This document shows positions 25,633 to 35,083 of a stretch of DNA of 64,000 nt, piece after piece. Under the pieces are notes generated by a model, which did not search any database, was not told the DNA's origin, and was given only the letters and a program-made list of their open reading frames with translations. The DNA is from Maritimibacter sp. REDSEA-S28_B5 (lineage in GTDB: Bacteria > Pseudomonadota > Alphaproteobacteria > Rhodobacterales > Rhodobacteraceae): the NCBI GenBank assembly GCA_001626765.1, contig LUOO01000022.1, positions 26,526-90,525 on the forward strand, written 5' to 3'. How positions within the stretch are numbered: the stretch's first letter is position 1; every line of letters begins with the position of its first letter. A program made the position numbers and the translations under genes.

Positions 25633-26793
25633 CTAGTAGCTGTGGCCGGGGCCGGTCACGTCCTCTTCCGTGACCTTGCCCCAGAGCACTTTGTAGACCC
25701 ACGCGGTGTAGGCCAGAATGATGGGCAGAAAGATCGCCGTGGCGACCAGCATGATGAAGAGCGTCAGGTGGCTCGACGAGGCATCCCAGACGGTGAGTGA
25801 GGAATTCGGGTCCACGGTCGAGGGCAGGATGAAGGGAAACATCACCGTGCCGACCGAGGCGATGATCCCGAAGATCCCCAATTTCGACGCGAGCAGCGTC
25901 GTCGCCTCGCGCCCGGCGCGCAGGCCGAGGATGGCAAGGAAGATGCCGACGAAGCCGAGGATCGGCGCGATCAGGGCCCAGGGCCGGACCGCATAGGCAT
26001 CGAACCACGACCCGCCACGGGCGACCTCGTTGAAGAGCGGGTTCGACGGGCCATCCTTGGCGACCTCGTTCACGAAGGAAAACCCGTCGATCCCGAGCCA
26101 GAGCCAGACACCGGCGAGCGCATAGGCCGCCGCCGCGATCAGACCGGCGACGACACCGACCCGACGCGCCCGCGCCGCGATGTCGCCCTCGGTCTTCAAT
26201 CCCAGCCAAGCCGCGCCGTGCATCGTGAGCATGGACATGGAGACCAGACCCGCGAGCAGCGCAAAGGGATTGAGCAGCGCAAAGAGCTTGCCGAAGGCTC
26301 CGCCCTCATACATGGGCACAAGGCTCTCGGTCAGGTAGAAGGGCACGCCCTGCAGCACGTTGCCGACCGCGATCCCGAATACCGTCGCAGGCACCGCGCC
26401 GCCCGCGAACAGTGCCCAGTCCCAGCGATTGCGCCACGCGGGGTCCTCGCGTTTCGAGCGATACTTGAACGCCACGGGCCGCACGATAAGCGCCGCGAGG
26501 ATCAGGAACATGGCAAGGTAGAAGCCCGAGAAGCTGACCGCGTAGAGCGGTGGCCAGGCGGCAAAGATCGCCCCGCCCCCAAGGATGAACCAGACCTGGT
26601 TGCCCTCCCACACCGGGCCGACGGTGTTGATGATCACCCGGCGTTCCACGTCTGTCTTGCCGATAAAGGGGAGGAGTGCCCCCACCCCCATGTCAAACCC
26701 GTCGGTGAGCGCAAAGCCGATGAGGAGCACCCCCAGAAGCACCCACCACGCGACGCGCAGAAACTCGAAGCTGACGAACTCGTGCAGGATCAT
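25633..26793 (-). CDS. cydB: Cytochrome bd ubiquinol oxidase subunit II
   Basis: Second membrane subunit of the high-affinity quinol oxidase. 386 aa, about nine membrane helices, with family blocks WWVLLGVLLIGFALTDGFDMGVG, INTVGPVWEGNQVWFILGGGAIFAAWPPLYA, VRPVAFKYRSKREDPAWRNRWDWALF and the C-terminal YTAWVYKVLWGKVTEEDV. Intact over its full length. It starts 3 bases after the cydA stop. Confidence 0.97.
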   Translation of the reverse strand: MILHEFVSFEFLRVAWWVLLGVLLIGFALTDGFDMGVGALLPFIGKTDVERRVIINTVGPVWEGNQVWFILGGGAIFAAWPPLYAVSFSGFYLAMFLILAALIVRPVAFKYRSKREDPAWRNRWDWALFAGGAVPATVFGIAVGNVLQGVPFYLTESLVPMYEGGAFGKLFALLNPFALLAGLVSMSMLTMHGAAWLGLKTEGDIAARARRVGVVAGLIAAAAYALAGVWLWLGIDGFSFVNEVAKDGPSNPLFNEVARGGSWFDAYAVRPWALIAPILGFVGIFLAILGLRAGREATTLLASKLGIFGIIASVGTVMFPFILPSTVDPNSSLTVWDASSSHLTLFIMLVATAIFLPIILAYTAWVYKVLWGKVTEEDVTGPGHSY

Positions 26794-26796
26794 GGC

Positions 26797-28422
26797 TTAC
26801 TCCGCTGGCTGGTTCTTGGGGTCGACGTGGGGCGCTTCGGTCAGGCCCGAGGAGCGCAGCCGCGCCTCGTGCTTGTAGCGCCAGTCGAGCGTTTCCTCGA
26901 CGTCCTCGACAGGTCCGCGCCGGATGTATTTCAGCATGAGCTTCATCTCGATGATGAATAGAACGGTGTAGAAGATACAGAACCCGGCGAGCGTCAGGGC
27001 CACGTCAGTAATCGACAGCCGCGACACCGACAGCGCGGTGGGCAGGATGCCGTCCACGGTCCAGGGCTGTCGCCCGTATTCGGCCACGAACCACCCCATC
27101 TCGGCCGCGATCCACGGCGTCGGGATGATCGCCACCGCCCCGCGCAGCGCCCAGCGGTGAAACCGCATGTTGCCGAAGGACGACATCGCGAAGAAGTAGA
27201 GCATCACGGCGATGAACATGAAGCCAAGCCCCACCATCACCCGGAACGCCCAGAACAGCGGCGCGACACCGGGGATCGTATCCTCTGCCGCCTGCGCGAT
27301 ATGTTCCTCGGTCGCATCGCGCGGGTCCTCGACATAGCGGTAGAGGAGGAAGGCGTAGCCGAGGTTCTTGGAGTTCTGCTCAAAGACGAGCCGTGTCGCC
27401 TCGGGCGTCTCGTCGCGCAACTCGCGGATCTCCATGAGCGCGTCATAGGCACGCAGGCCCGAGCGGATGTTGTCCACGCTCTCGGCCTCGAGATCGTTGA
27501 TGCCGGGGATCTCCTGCGTCAGGGACCGCGTGCCGATCAGCCCCATGACCCAAGGAATCTCGATGGCGTAATGCGTCTCGCGCGCCTCGCGGTCGGGAAT
27601 GCCGAAAAGGGTGAAGGGCGCGGGGGCGTCGTGGGTTTCCCACATCGCCTCGATCGAGGCCAGTTTCATCTGCTGGGTGTGGGACGCCGAATAGCCGCTT
27701 TCGTCGCCCAGCACGACCACCGACAGCGACGAGGCGAGGCCAAAGGCCGAGGCCACCGCGATGGACCGGCGGGCAAGCTCGATATGGCGGTTCTCGAGCA
27801 GATACCACGCGCTCACCCCGAGCACGAAGACCGAGGCGGTGACATAGCCCGCCGACACGGTATGGACAAACTTCGACTGCGCGGCCTCGTTGAAGAGCAC
27901 CTCGAAGAAGTTGACCATCTCCATGCGCATCGTCTCGGGGTTAAATTCCGCCCCGACCGGGTTCACCATCCAGCCGTTCGCGATGAGGATCCAGAGCGCC
28001 GAGAAGTTCGACCCGATGGCAACGAGCCATGCCACGACAAGGTGCTGGATCTTCGACAGCTTGTTCCAGCCGAAGAAGAAAAGCCCCACGAAGGTCGCTT
28101 CGAGGAAGAATGCCATCAGCCCCTCGATCGCGAGCGGCGCGCCGAAGACGTCGCCGACGTAGTGGCTGTAGTAGCTCCAGTTCATGCCGAACTGAAACTC
28201 CATCGTAATGCCGGTCGCGACCCCCAGCACGAAGTTGATGCCGAAGAGCGTGCCCCAGAATTTCGTCATCTGCCGCCAGATCGGACGGCCCGACATGACA
28301 TAGACCGTCTCCATGATCGCGACGATGATGGACAGGCCCAGCGTCAGCGGAACGAAGAGGAAGTGAAACATGGCCGTCAGGGCAAATTGGAGCCGGGACA
28401 GCTCGACGATACCGAATTCCAT
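26797..28422 (-). CDS. cydA: Cytochrome bd ubiquinol oxidase subunit I
   Basis: Haem-bearing subunit that oxidises quinol and reduces O2 to water. 541 aa from ATG 28422, which follows AGGAGAAA; 13 further in-frame upstream residues are not conserved. Begins EFGIVELSRLQFALTAMFHFLFVPLTLG with the haem b595 ligand His20. The GWFVAEYGRQPWTVDGILPT block near the quinol site and haem b558 region is present. All expected helices can be traced and I see no lesion. Together with cydB and cydX the structural oxidase genes are intact, in contrast to cydC. Confidence 0.97.
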   Translation of the reverse strand: MEFGIVELSRLQFALTAMFHFLFVPLTLGLSIIVAIMETVYVMSGRPIWRQMTKFWGTLFGINFVLGVATGITMEFQFGMNWSYYSHYVGDVFGAPLAIEGLMAFFLEATFVGLFFFGWNKLSKIQHLVVAWLVAIGSNFSALWILIANGWMVNPVGAEFNPETMRMEMVNFFEVLFNEAAQSKFVHTVSAGYVTASVFVLGVSAWYLLENRHIELARRSIAVASAFGLASSLSVVVLGDESGYSASHTQQMKLASIEAMWETHDAPAPFTLFGIPDREARETHYAIEIPWVMGLIGTRSLTQEIPGINDLEAESVDNIRSGLRAYDALMEIRELRDETPEATRLVFEQNSKNLGYAFLLYRYVEDPRDATEEHIAQAAEDTIPGVAPLFWAFRVMVGLGFMFIAVMLYFFAMSSFGNMRFHRWALRGAVAIIPTPWIAAEMGWFVAEYGRQPWTVDGILPTALSVSRLSITDVALTLAGFCIFYTVLFIIEMKLMLKYIRRGPVEDVEETLDWRYKHEARLRSSGLTEAPHVDPKNQPAE

Positions 28423-28499
28423 GCGGTTTCTCCTGTGCCGTGACCCCCTCGCGGCCGTCACGGTTCGATTCTAGGTGGGACAGGCCCGTTCGCTCCACC

Positions 28500-28528
28500 C
28501 TTATATGTTAATTCGCAAATACGGTTAA
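28500..28528 (-). promoter_or_regulatory. Possible sigma70-like promoter upstream of cydA
   Basis: On the reverse strand TTAACC (28523-28528) and TATAAG (28500-28505) are separated by 17 bases, giving a transcript leader of about 70 bases before cydA. The match at -35 is only partial. It would allow cydABX to be expressed apart from cydDC. No FNR-type TTGAT-N4-ATCAA site is seen. Confidence 0.35.
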
Positions 28529-28565
28529 CTGCGACGCATTGACCCCGATCCGGGCTAAACCCGCG

Positions 28566-30081
28566 TCAGAGCGTCACAATCCTGTGCGCTTCGATTTGAT
28601 CGGTGTCCCGATGCGCGGCGATGACCAGCGCGGCAGCGGGCAGCGCCGCGCGCAGGTTGGCCAGCACCCGCGCGGCGGTCGCGCCGTCCAGACCCTCGGT
28701 CGGCTCGTCGAGGAGCAGCACCTCGGGCTCGGTCAGAATCGCGTGGGCGAGCGCGAGGCGGCGGGATTCGACGCAGGTTCTCGGCCACCGTCCCCGCGAT
28801 CAGCGCGGCCCTTTGCGGCAGGAGGGTGATCCGTTGGCGAAGCGCGCCCTCGGGCCAATCGGCGTGCGTCACGCCGCCGAGGATCACGTCGCCCGTGGCA
28901 GGGGGGATCAGCCCGGCGATGGCGGCAAGCAAAGTCGACTTCCCCTGCCCCGACGGCGCGGTGAGGAGCGTCGTGGTGCCCCCCTCCAGCGTGAGGGACA
29001 GGTCGCTCACGATGGGCAGCGTGGTGCCGGGTCGGTGCAGGGTCAGGCGCTCGATCCTGACCGGAAGGGCCGTCTCGGGAACCTGCGCCGTCCCCGGCCA
29101 CGCCCCCTGCCCCGCGTCCATGAGCGACGAGACGCGCCCGGCGGCCATGGACAGCCTTCCGAAGTTGGCGGCAAGGCGGCGTAGCGGCGCAAGGGCTTCG
29201 TTGAGCGCAAGCGCGGCGAAAATTGCGATGGCCGCCCGCGTGGGTTCAAGCCCCGCGTCGAGAACGAGCGCCCCCGACTGCCACACAACGGCGGCCAGCG
29301 TCAGCCCCGCGACGAGCGACAGGTTGCGCCCCGTCGCCCGCTCGATCCGGTCGAGGCGCAGCGCGGCAGCTTGGCGGTCGTTCTCGGCTTCTTCAGCGCG
29401 GGCAAGGGCTGCGGACAAACGCCCCGTGGCCACGAGGTCGTCGCGGGCGGCGATGAGGTCGATGGCCTGCGCGCGATGTGACTGGGCAAGGCTCTCGACC
29501 CGCTCCGACAGCGCCCGCGCGGCCCGGATACCGTGAAGCGTCACGGCGGCTCCACCCAGCGTGAAGCCCGCCCAGAGGATCAGCGCCGTGACCGGGTCCA
29601 CCAGCCAACCTATCATTAGCGCGGAAAGGGTCACGGTGGTCAGCGCGGCCCCCACTGGCAGCACGACGCGCAGCGGAAGCGCGTCCAGCGCATCCACGTC
29701 CGCCGTGATCCGGTTCAGCCCGTCGCCCGAGCGCAGGCGGCCAAGGGTCAAGAAAGGGGCGGATGACAGCCGGGCGAGCAGCGTGGTGCGCAAGGACGCA
29801 AGCGCGGCCAGCGTCGCGTCATGGGTCAGGAGCCGTTCGCCGTAGCGGGCGGCTGCGCGCCCCAGCGCGAGGAAGCGGATCATGGCAGAGGGGCGAAAAA
29901 CGTCGAAAGCGATGCCGACCCCGGCCAGTCCCGCGATTGCGGTGGCGGTGATGAACCATCCCGACAGACCCAGAAGCGCTGTGCCCATGACGAGCACCAG
30001 CGCCGACAGCGCCGCCCCGCGCAGGAAGGCAGCGCGATTGCCCGCGAGCATCACCCGCAGGATGTGGACGAGCGCGCTCAT
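28566..30081 (-). pseudogene. cydC: ABC exporter subunit CydC, internal deletion with frameshift
   Basis: Half of the CydDC thiol exporter needed to assemble cytochrome bd. The membrane domain and the start of the nucleotide-binding domain are normal, with Walker A APSGQGKSTLL and ITLLPQRAALIAGTVAENLR. At about 28770 the frame becomes Arg/Pro-rich nonsense. In the next frame the expected remainder ESRRLALAHAILTEPEVLLL with Walker B DEPTEGLD and AAHRDTDQIEAHRIVTL is readable to a stop at 28566-28568. About 45 codons, including the LSGG signature, are absent and the join is out of frame. Since cydABX are intact and need CydDC, a functional null is surprising. ATG 30081 overlaps the cydD stop by 4 bases. 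Confidence 0.85.
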
Positions 30082-31694
30082 CGGCGCACCTCGATCACGC
30101 GGTCCATCCGCGCGATGAGCGCCGGATCATGGGTGGCAACGATCAGGGTCGCGCCATGGCCTGCGAGCGACAGGATTGCCTCGGTGATCGCGCGGGCAGT
30201 GGCGGCGTCGAGGTCGGCGGTGGGTTCGTCGGCCAGCACGACCTCGGGGCGGACGGCGATCAGGCGGGCAGCGAGCACGCGCCGCGCCTCGCCCCCCGAC
30301 AGCCCCGCGCCGGTTTCACCCAGCGTCGTCGCGAGCCCCTCGGGCAACCGCGCGACGACCTCGGTCAGTTGCGCCTGCGCGAGGACTTCGGGATCGTCCG
30401 TACCAATCACCTCGGCCAGCGGCGCATCAGGAAAGCGCGGGGTCTGGGGCATCCAGCCGATCCGCGCCCGCCAATCGTCAGCATTGCCCGTGTCGAGCAC
30501 GCGGCCCCCGGCCTCGATCTCACCGGTCGTGGGGGTAATCAGCCCGGCGAGGATTGAGAGGAGCGTCGATTTTCCCGCTCCTGAAGGCCCGGTGATCGCA
30601 ACCCGCTCGCCGGGGGCAATCACGGCATCGGGGTAGCTCGTGCCCCGGGCCGTCAGGTCCCGCCAAGCGAGCGTCGCGGGGCCGTCGGCGCCCTCAATCG
30701 GGCCAAGGCCCCCGAGGATCGCAGGGCGATTGATCGCCTCCCACGTAGCAATCTCGGCGGCGACGGCGCGAGCCGCGGCCCGGTCGTGCCATGCGCTCGC
30801 CAGATCGCGCAGCGGCTGAAAGAAATCGGGGACGAGCAGCAGCAGGAAGATGCCGCCAAGAGGGGTCAGGCCCCCGCCCCAGCTACCCCAGTTGATCACC
30901 TCGAGCAGGGAAAAGCCGACCCAGACGGCCGTCATCGCGGTGCCGAGGGCGGCAAAGAGCTCGAGCACGGTCGAGGACAGGAAGGCGAGCCGCAGCACCG
31001 ACATGGCGCGAGTGGCCAGATCGCGCGCCTCTTCGCCGAAACCGGCGGTCACGCGATCCCCCGCGCCGAGGATGCGGATGTCCGGCAACGCCGCGAGCCG
31101 ATCGACGAGCAGGTCCGAGAGCGTCGAGACACCGGCAAGATGTTTGGCCGAGGCGCCTTCGGCAGCACGCCCGATCAGCGCCATGAAAAGCGGGATGACA
31201 GGACCGGCGACCAGGAGCACGAGCGCCATGGCCCAGCTTTGGCTGAGCGCAGCGGCAAGGATGACGAGTGGAACGACCCGCGTGCGCGCCATCGCCGGGG
31301 CAAAGCGGGTGAGGTAGGGCGCGAGCGTGTCGAGCTTCTCGCGCAAGAGAGCGGCGGTGCTGCCCGCACCGGCGGGGGTCTCGGCCGTCGCCTCGATCCG
31401 CAGGATGCGCTGGCGCTGGCGGCGGATGAAGTCCTCTGCCACGGCAAAGAGCAGCGCCTCGGCGCGCGAGGACAAGAGCGCACGGGCGAGCGTCAGGGTG
31501 GCGAGCGCAAGGCCGGTGACGAGCGGCGGGATCAGCGTCTCGCCCGCGATGAACCCGGCTATGAGCGCAGCGATCAGCGCGGCCTGCGGCAGCCACAAGA
31601 GCGAGGACGCCACGGCAAGGACCGAGGGCAAGCGCAGGCGCTGCGCCTCGTCGCCCATGAGGCGGTCAAGCGGGGTGTCGGGTCGCGCGGTCAC
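30078..31694 (-). CDS. cydD: ABC exporter subunit CydD
   Basis: Partner of CydC in the inner-membrane exporter of cysteine/glutathione required for bd oxidase maturation. 538 aa: six-helix membrane domain with VAEDFIRRQRQRILRIEA, then a nucleotide-binding domain with Walker A GPSGAGKST, signature LSGGEARRVLAARL, Walker B VVLADEPTADLD and switch His in VATHDPAL. The segment between the Q-loop (GWMPQTPRFPDAPLAEVIG) and the signature is shorter than usual by perhaps 15-20 residues, in frame. The start is probably GTG 31694; ATG 31658 is possible. It is the first gene of cydDCABX. Confidence 0.92.
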   Translation of the reverse strand: MTARPDTPLDRLMGDEAQRLRLPSVLAVASSLLWLPQAALIAALIAGFIAGETLIPPLVTGLALATLTLARALLSSRAEALLFAVAEDFIRRQRQRILRIEATAETPAGAGSTAALLREKLDTLAPYLTRFAPAMARTRVVPLVILAAALSQSWAMALVLLVAGPVIPLFMALIGRAAEGASAKHLAGVSTLSDLLVDRLAALPDIRILGAGDRVTAGFGEEARDLATRAMSVLRLAFLSSTVLELFAALGTAMTAVWVGFSLLEVINWGSWGGGLTPLGGIFLLLLVPDFFQPLRDLASAWHDRAAARAVAAEIATWEAINRPAILGGLGPIEGADGPATLAWRDLTARGTSYPDAVIAPGERVAITGPSGAGKSTLLSILAGLITPTTGEIEAGGRVLDTGNADDWRARIGWMPQTPRFPDAPLAEVIGTDDPEVLAQAQLTEVVARLPEGLATTLGETGAGLSGGEARRVLAARLIAVRPEVVLADEPTADLDAATARAITEAILSLAGHGATLIVATHDPALIARMDRVIEVRR

Positions 31695-31806
31695 GGGCTG
31701 GACATAGGCTGGAGCGCTTGATTTGCCCAGAGCCGTACCTGCGGCGCTTCGTCCCGGTTCAGGGGAGGTGATGCCAGAGCGCTCCGTTCAGCCCCTGCCC
31801 TCTTGG

Positions 31807-33534
31807 TCAGGGCGCGAGCTTCGCGGCAGCGGCGGCGGTGCCCCCGCCCACGATCCCGTCGAGCGGTCCGGTGTAGAAGCCGCGTTCCTTGAGCACGGCC
31901 TGAAAGGCGAGCGCCGTATCGCGGTCCCATGGGCCGGGGGCCCCGGCACGCAGGTCGGCAAAGGCGAGCTTTCCGGTCTCGAGCGCCCTGACGTAAAGCC
32001 CCGCGGCCACCGTCGGGTCATAGTCCACGCCGCGCCCGGTCTCGTAGAAAACGCCCATCTGCGCCACGGCGGGGGCGTGTCCGGTGTTGGCCACGATCCG
32101 GGTCAGGCGGATCTGTTCGGCCGGGTTGTCGGGCAGGCCCGAGTTCGGATCGGCATAGAGCGTCGAAAGCTCCAGCGCGGCGGCGAGGTTGCCCTGATCG
32201 GCGGCCCTGGTGAAATACTGCACCGCTGTCGCTGCATCGGGGATGCCCAACCCGGCATCTGCGCGGCCCGGAAAACCATCGCCGGAGAGGTAGATCTGCG
32301 CAAGGCGATACTGCGCGAAGTGATAGTCCTGATCGGCGGCTTCGGTGAGCAGCTCGACCATTCGCGCCGGATCACGCGGGACCCCGGTCGCGACTTGGTA
32401 AAGCAGCGCAAGCGTGGTCATACCGGCGGCATCCTTGAGCTTGGCAGCGCGCTGGAAATGCCCGACGGCCTTTGTGACGTTCTGGCCCTGCGGCCCGACA
32501 CCGAAGAGGAAGTAATCCCCCAGCCGCGCCTCGGCGGGTCCGAAATCGGCCTCTGCCGCGCGGGTTAGAAGCGTGAAAGTCTCTCGTGCGTTGCCCCCGG
32601 CCTGTGCCACGGCGGCGGCGTGAAAGAGCACTGCGGGATCGGCATCATCTGCTGTGGCGGCAAGGGCGCAGACCTCAGCCGCCTCGGTCAGCCGGGCCCG
32701 TTGCGAGGCGGCATCCTCGGCCCCGACCGGCACGCCCGCCGTGGCCGGACCCGCGATCTCGAGGCAGGCCTCGGCGGCGAGGGCGAGCGGATCGGGTTCG
32801 GCCATTCCCGTTTCTGGGGCGGGATCGGACGTGTCGCCGGTATCGGTCGAAACGGTGTCGCCCGGAACACTCGTGTCAGGTGAAGCGGCATCCGGGGTGG
32901 CCCCTGCCGCATCGGTAGCGCTCGGGTCCTGAGGTTCGGCCTGTGCCGCGGCTTCGCCATCGGATGTCCGCTCGGCCTGAGCGTCCGGTGCGCCCCGGTC
33001 CGTGGCAGCGGGAATCCCGTCGGTCGAGGCCATGTCAGGGGCTTTGACCGGCTCTTTGACCGAGGCGGCATCGGAAGCCATGTCCACGACACTCGCCACA
33101 GGGTCCGCGGGGGTCTCGGCATCGCTCGCTTCGACCGCCATTTGCCCGGTTCCGGTCTGCGTGGCTGCATCGCCAACGGGCTCGGCCGCTACGCCGCTGT
33201 CCGAGGTCTCTTCGACACCCGAACCTTCCATGTCTGTCGCCAGATCATCGTCGAGCAGATCGTCCGGGGTCTGCGCGGTATCGACCTCCAGCGCCGTGCG
33301 GTCGACATCCACAGGCACCGGTTTGGCTGTCGCCTCGCCAAGGGTGTCCGCATCGGTCACTGTCGCGGCGGGCTTGTCCCCGGACTTGACCGTTTCATCC
33401 ACGCCGATTGCCGGGACAGGCACGGCCAGAGGGGCCTTGTCCGCGTCGACGGCAGGACCGCCGCTATCCTGCGCGTTTGCGGCGAGCGGCAGGAATGCAA
33501 GTGTGCCCAGAATGATCCCGAATGCCTTCACCAC
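31807..33534 (-). CDS. Exported Sel1-repeat protein with peptidoglycan-binding-like C-terminus
   Basis: 575 aa with a GTG start and a signal peptide (MVKAFGIILGTLAFLPLAANAQ). Residues ~25-250 are low-complexity, rich in Asp, Ala, Thr and Pro, probably disordered periplasmic linker. Residues ~300-530 contain Sel1-type helical repeats (AEARLGDYFLFGVGPQGQNVTKAVGHFQRAA and similar units). The last ~40 residues (DRDTALAFQAVLKERGFYTGPLDGIVGGGT) resemble a peptidoglycan-binding domain 1 repeat. A scaffold or cell-wall-associated role is likely. It is divergent from the UbiA-type gene. Confidence 0.8.
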   Translation of the reverse strand: MVKAFGIILGTLAFLPLAANAQDSGGPAVDADKAPLAVPVPAIGVDETVKSGDKPAATVTDADTLGEATAKPVPVDVDRTALEVDTAQTPDDLLDDDLATDMEGSGVEETSDSGVAAEPVGDAATQTGTGQMAVEASDAETPADPVASVVDMASDAASVKEPVKAPDMASTDGIPAATDRGAPDAQAERTSDGEAAAQAEPQDPSATDAAGATPDAASPDTSVPGDTVSTDTGDTSDPAPETGMAEPDPLALAAEACLEIAGPATAGVPVGAEDAASQRARLTEAAEVCALAATADDADPAVLFHAAAVAQAGGNARETFTLLTRAAEADFGPAEARLGDYFLFGVGPQGQNVTKAVGHFQRAAKLKDAAGMTTLALLYQVATGVPRDPARMVELLTEAADQDYHFAQYRLAQIYLSGDGFPGRADAGLGIPDAATAVQYFTRAADQGNLAAALELSTLYADPNSGLPDNPAEQIRLTRIVANTGHAPAVAQMGVFYETGRGVDYDPTVAAGLYVRALETGKLAFADLRAGAPGPWDRDTALAFQAVLKERGFYTGPLDGIVGGGTAAAAAKLAP

Positions 33535-33680
33535 GTATCCCTTCCTCTAAAATCCCTTACGAATTGCTAGCCCGAGCGTGACCTTGTGTCCACAGGTGCA
33601 CCGTTGCCGATCCATGGATCTGACCGCCCCCATTGCCCCGGGTTGAGCATTCGTTAACCTTGGCAAAAAGGAATGGCAGA

Positions 33681-34928
33681 GTGAACAAAGGGTTCGGGAG
33701 CATCGGCACGACGAGCAAGATTGCAAAGGACGTAGCGCCTTTCGTCGTGGACCTCGACCGCGACCTGCTGGGCGGCACGCTCGGGGCCGAGATGTTCTGG
33801 TCGACGGTCGGCAAGGCGCCCCTCAGCCTCTTCGCATCAAAACGCCTGCCTCCAGCCGCGCGCGGCCTGCCGCTCGACCCGGCCGTGGTTGCCGCGATGG
33901 ATGCGGCGCATGCGGCGGGGCGGCCCGTGATCCTCACCGACAGCGGGCATCCGGGGCTGGCCAGCGGCGTTGCCACGCGGCTCGATTGCATCGACTCGGT
34001 CGAGCCGGGCACCGCGCCAGCGCACGTCCTGCCCCGCGCACACAGGGACACGCTTCGCGCGCTGATCAAGCAGCTCAGGCCGCATCAATGGACGAAGAAC
34101 GCGCTCATCCTGCTGCCGCTTCTGGCCGGACATGCCTTTCAGTCACAGGCCTTGGCGCAAACCGCCCTCGCCTTTGTCGCAATGTGCCTCATCGCCTCGG
34201 GTGTCTACGTGCTCAACGATCTAGCCGATCTCGACAACGACCGGGTTCATCGCACGAAACGCGAGCGGCCCTTTGCCTCGGGCCGCCTGTCGCTTCGGTT
34301 CGGCGGGCCAATGCTTGTTGCATTGCTGGTTGCCGGATTTGCCGTCGGAGCCCTCGTCAGTCCGGCGCTCATGGTCGTGCTCGCGGTCTACTTCGTGATG
34401 ACGACCGCATATTCGATGAAGCTCAAGGGCATGATCGCGGTGGATATCCTCGTTCTGTCGATGCTTTATGCCGTGCGGGTCATCGCGGGGGCGACGGCGA
34501 TCGAGGTCGATCTGTCGGTCTGGCTCCTGACCTTCACCATTTTCATGTTCTTCTCGCTCGCCTCTGTGAAGCGGCTGTCGGAGCTGGTCGAGCTCGAGGC
34601 GCGCGACGGGCCAAAGGCGGCGGCGGGGCGCGCCTACTCCATCGGCGACCTGCCCATTATCGCCAATATCGCCACGGCGTCCGGTTTCATCGCGGTGCTG
34701 GTGCTGGCGCTCTACCTGGATACGCCCGAGGTGCGGGCGCTGTATTCCGAGCCCTGGGCGCTCTGGGGCGTCTGCCTCGTGTTGCTGTTCTGGGTGAGCC
34801 GAATCGTTCTGCTTGCGCATCGCGGTGCAGTGCATGAAGACCCGGTGGTTTTTGCCCTGAAGGACCGGACCAGCCGTGTCGTGCTGCTGATGGTTACCGC
34901 GTTATTTGCGACTGCGGTTCTTGCTTGA
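33681..34928 (+). CDS. UbiA-family prenyltransferase with short, degenerate N-terminal HAD-like domain
   Basis: 415 aa from GTG 33681, which follows AAGGA. The C-terminal ~280 residues are a UbiA-type membrane transferase of the decaprenyl-phosphate phosphoribosyltransferase-like group: QLRPHQWTKNALILLPLLAGHAF, the NDLADLDNDRVHRTKRERPFASG motif with the metal-binding Asp residues, and SMKLKGMIAVDILVL. Relatives carry a ~200-residue HAD domain in front. Here motif I reads VVDLDRDLL, lacking the usual Thr, and only ~20 residues separate the DCIDSV segment from the prenyltransferase part where about 80 are expected, so motif III is missing. The lipid-transferase part looks intact. Confidence 0.82.
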   Translation: MNKGFGSIGTTSKIAKDVAPFVVDLDRDLLGGTLGAEMFWSTVGKAPLSLFASKRLPPAARGLPLDPAVVAAMDAAHAAGRPVILTDSGHPGLASGVATRLDCIDSVEPGTAPAHVLPRAHRDTLRALIKQLRPHQWTKNALILLPLLAGHAFQSQALAQTALAFVAMCLIASGVYVLNDLADLDNDRVHRTKRERPFASGRLSLRFGGPMLVALLVAGFAVGALVSPALMVVLAVYFVMTTAYSMKLKGMIAVDILVLSMLYAVRVIAGATAIEVDLSVWLLTFTIFMFFSLASVKRLSELVELEARDGPKAAAGRAYSIGDLPIIANIATASGFIAVLVLALYLDTPEVRALYSEPWALWGVCLVLLFWVSRIVLLAHRGAVHEDPVVFALKDRTSRVVLLMVTALFATAVLA

Positions 34929-35083
34929 AGGCGGATTGGCGGGTTTCCAGCAGGATTCTGGCGCGAAACCGCCGGTTTTCATGCTGCACCGCGGCAATTT
35001 CCCGCCCAAGGGGATAAACGCTCGCCCCACCGGGGTGTTCCATTTATTGTTTTCTTAAACTTGGGACAGTACCAGCGCGGACC

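Noticed and set aside
28423-28565. FNR/Anr-type box expected upstream of cydA
   Set aside because: No TTGAT-N4-ATCAA-like palindrome is present; only a possible sigma70-like promoter was found.
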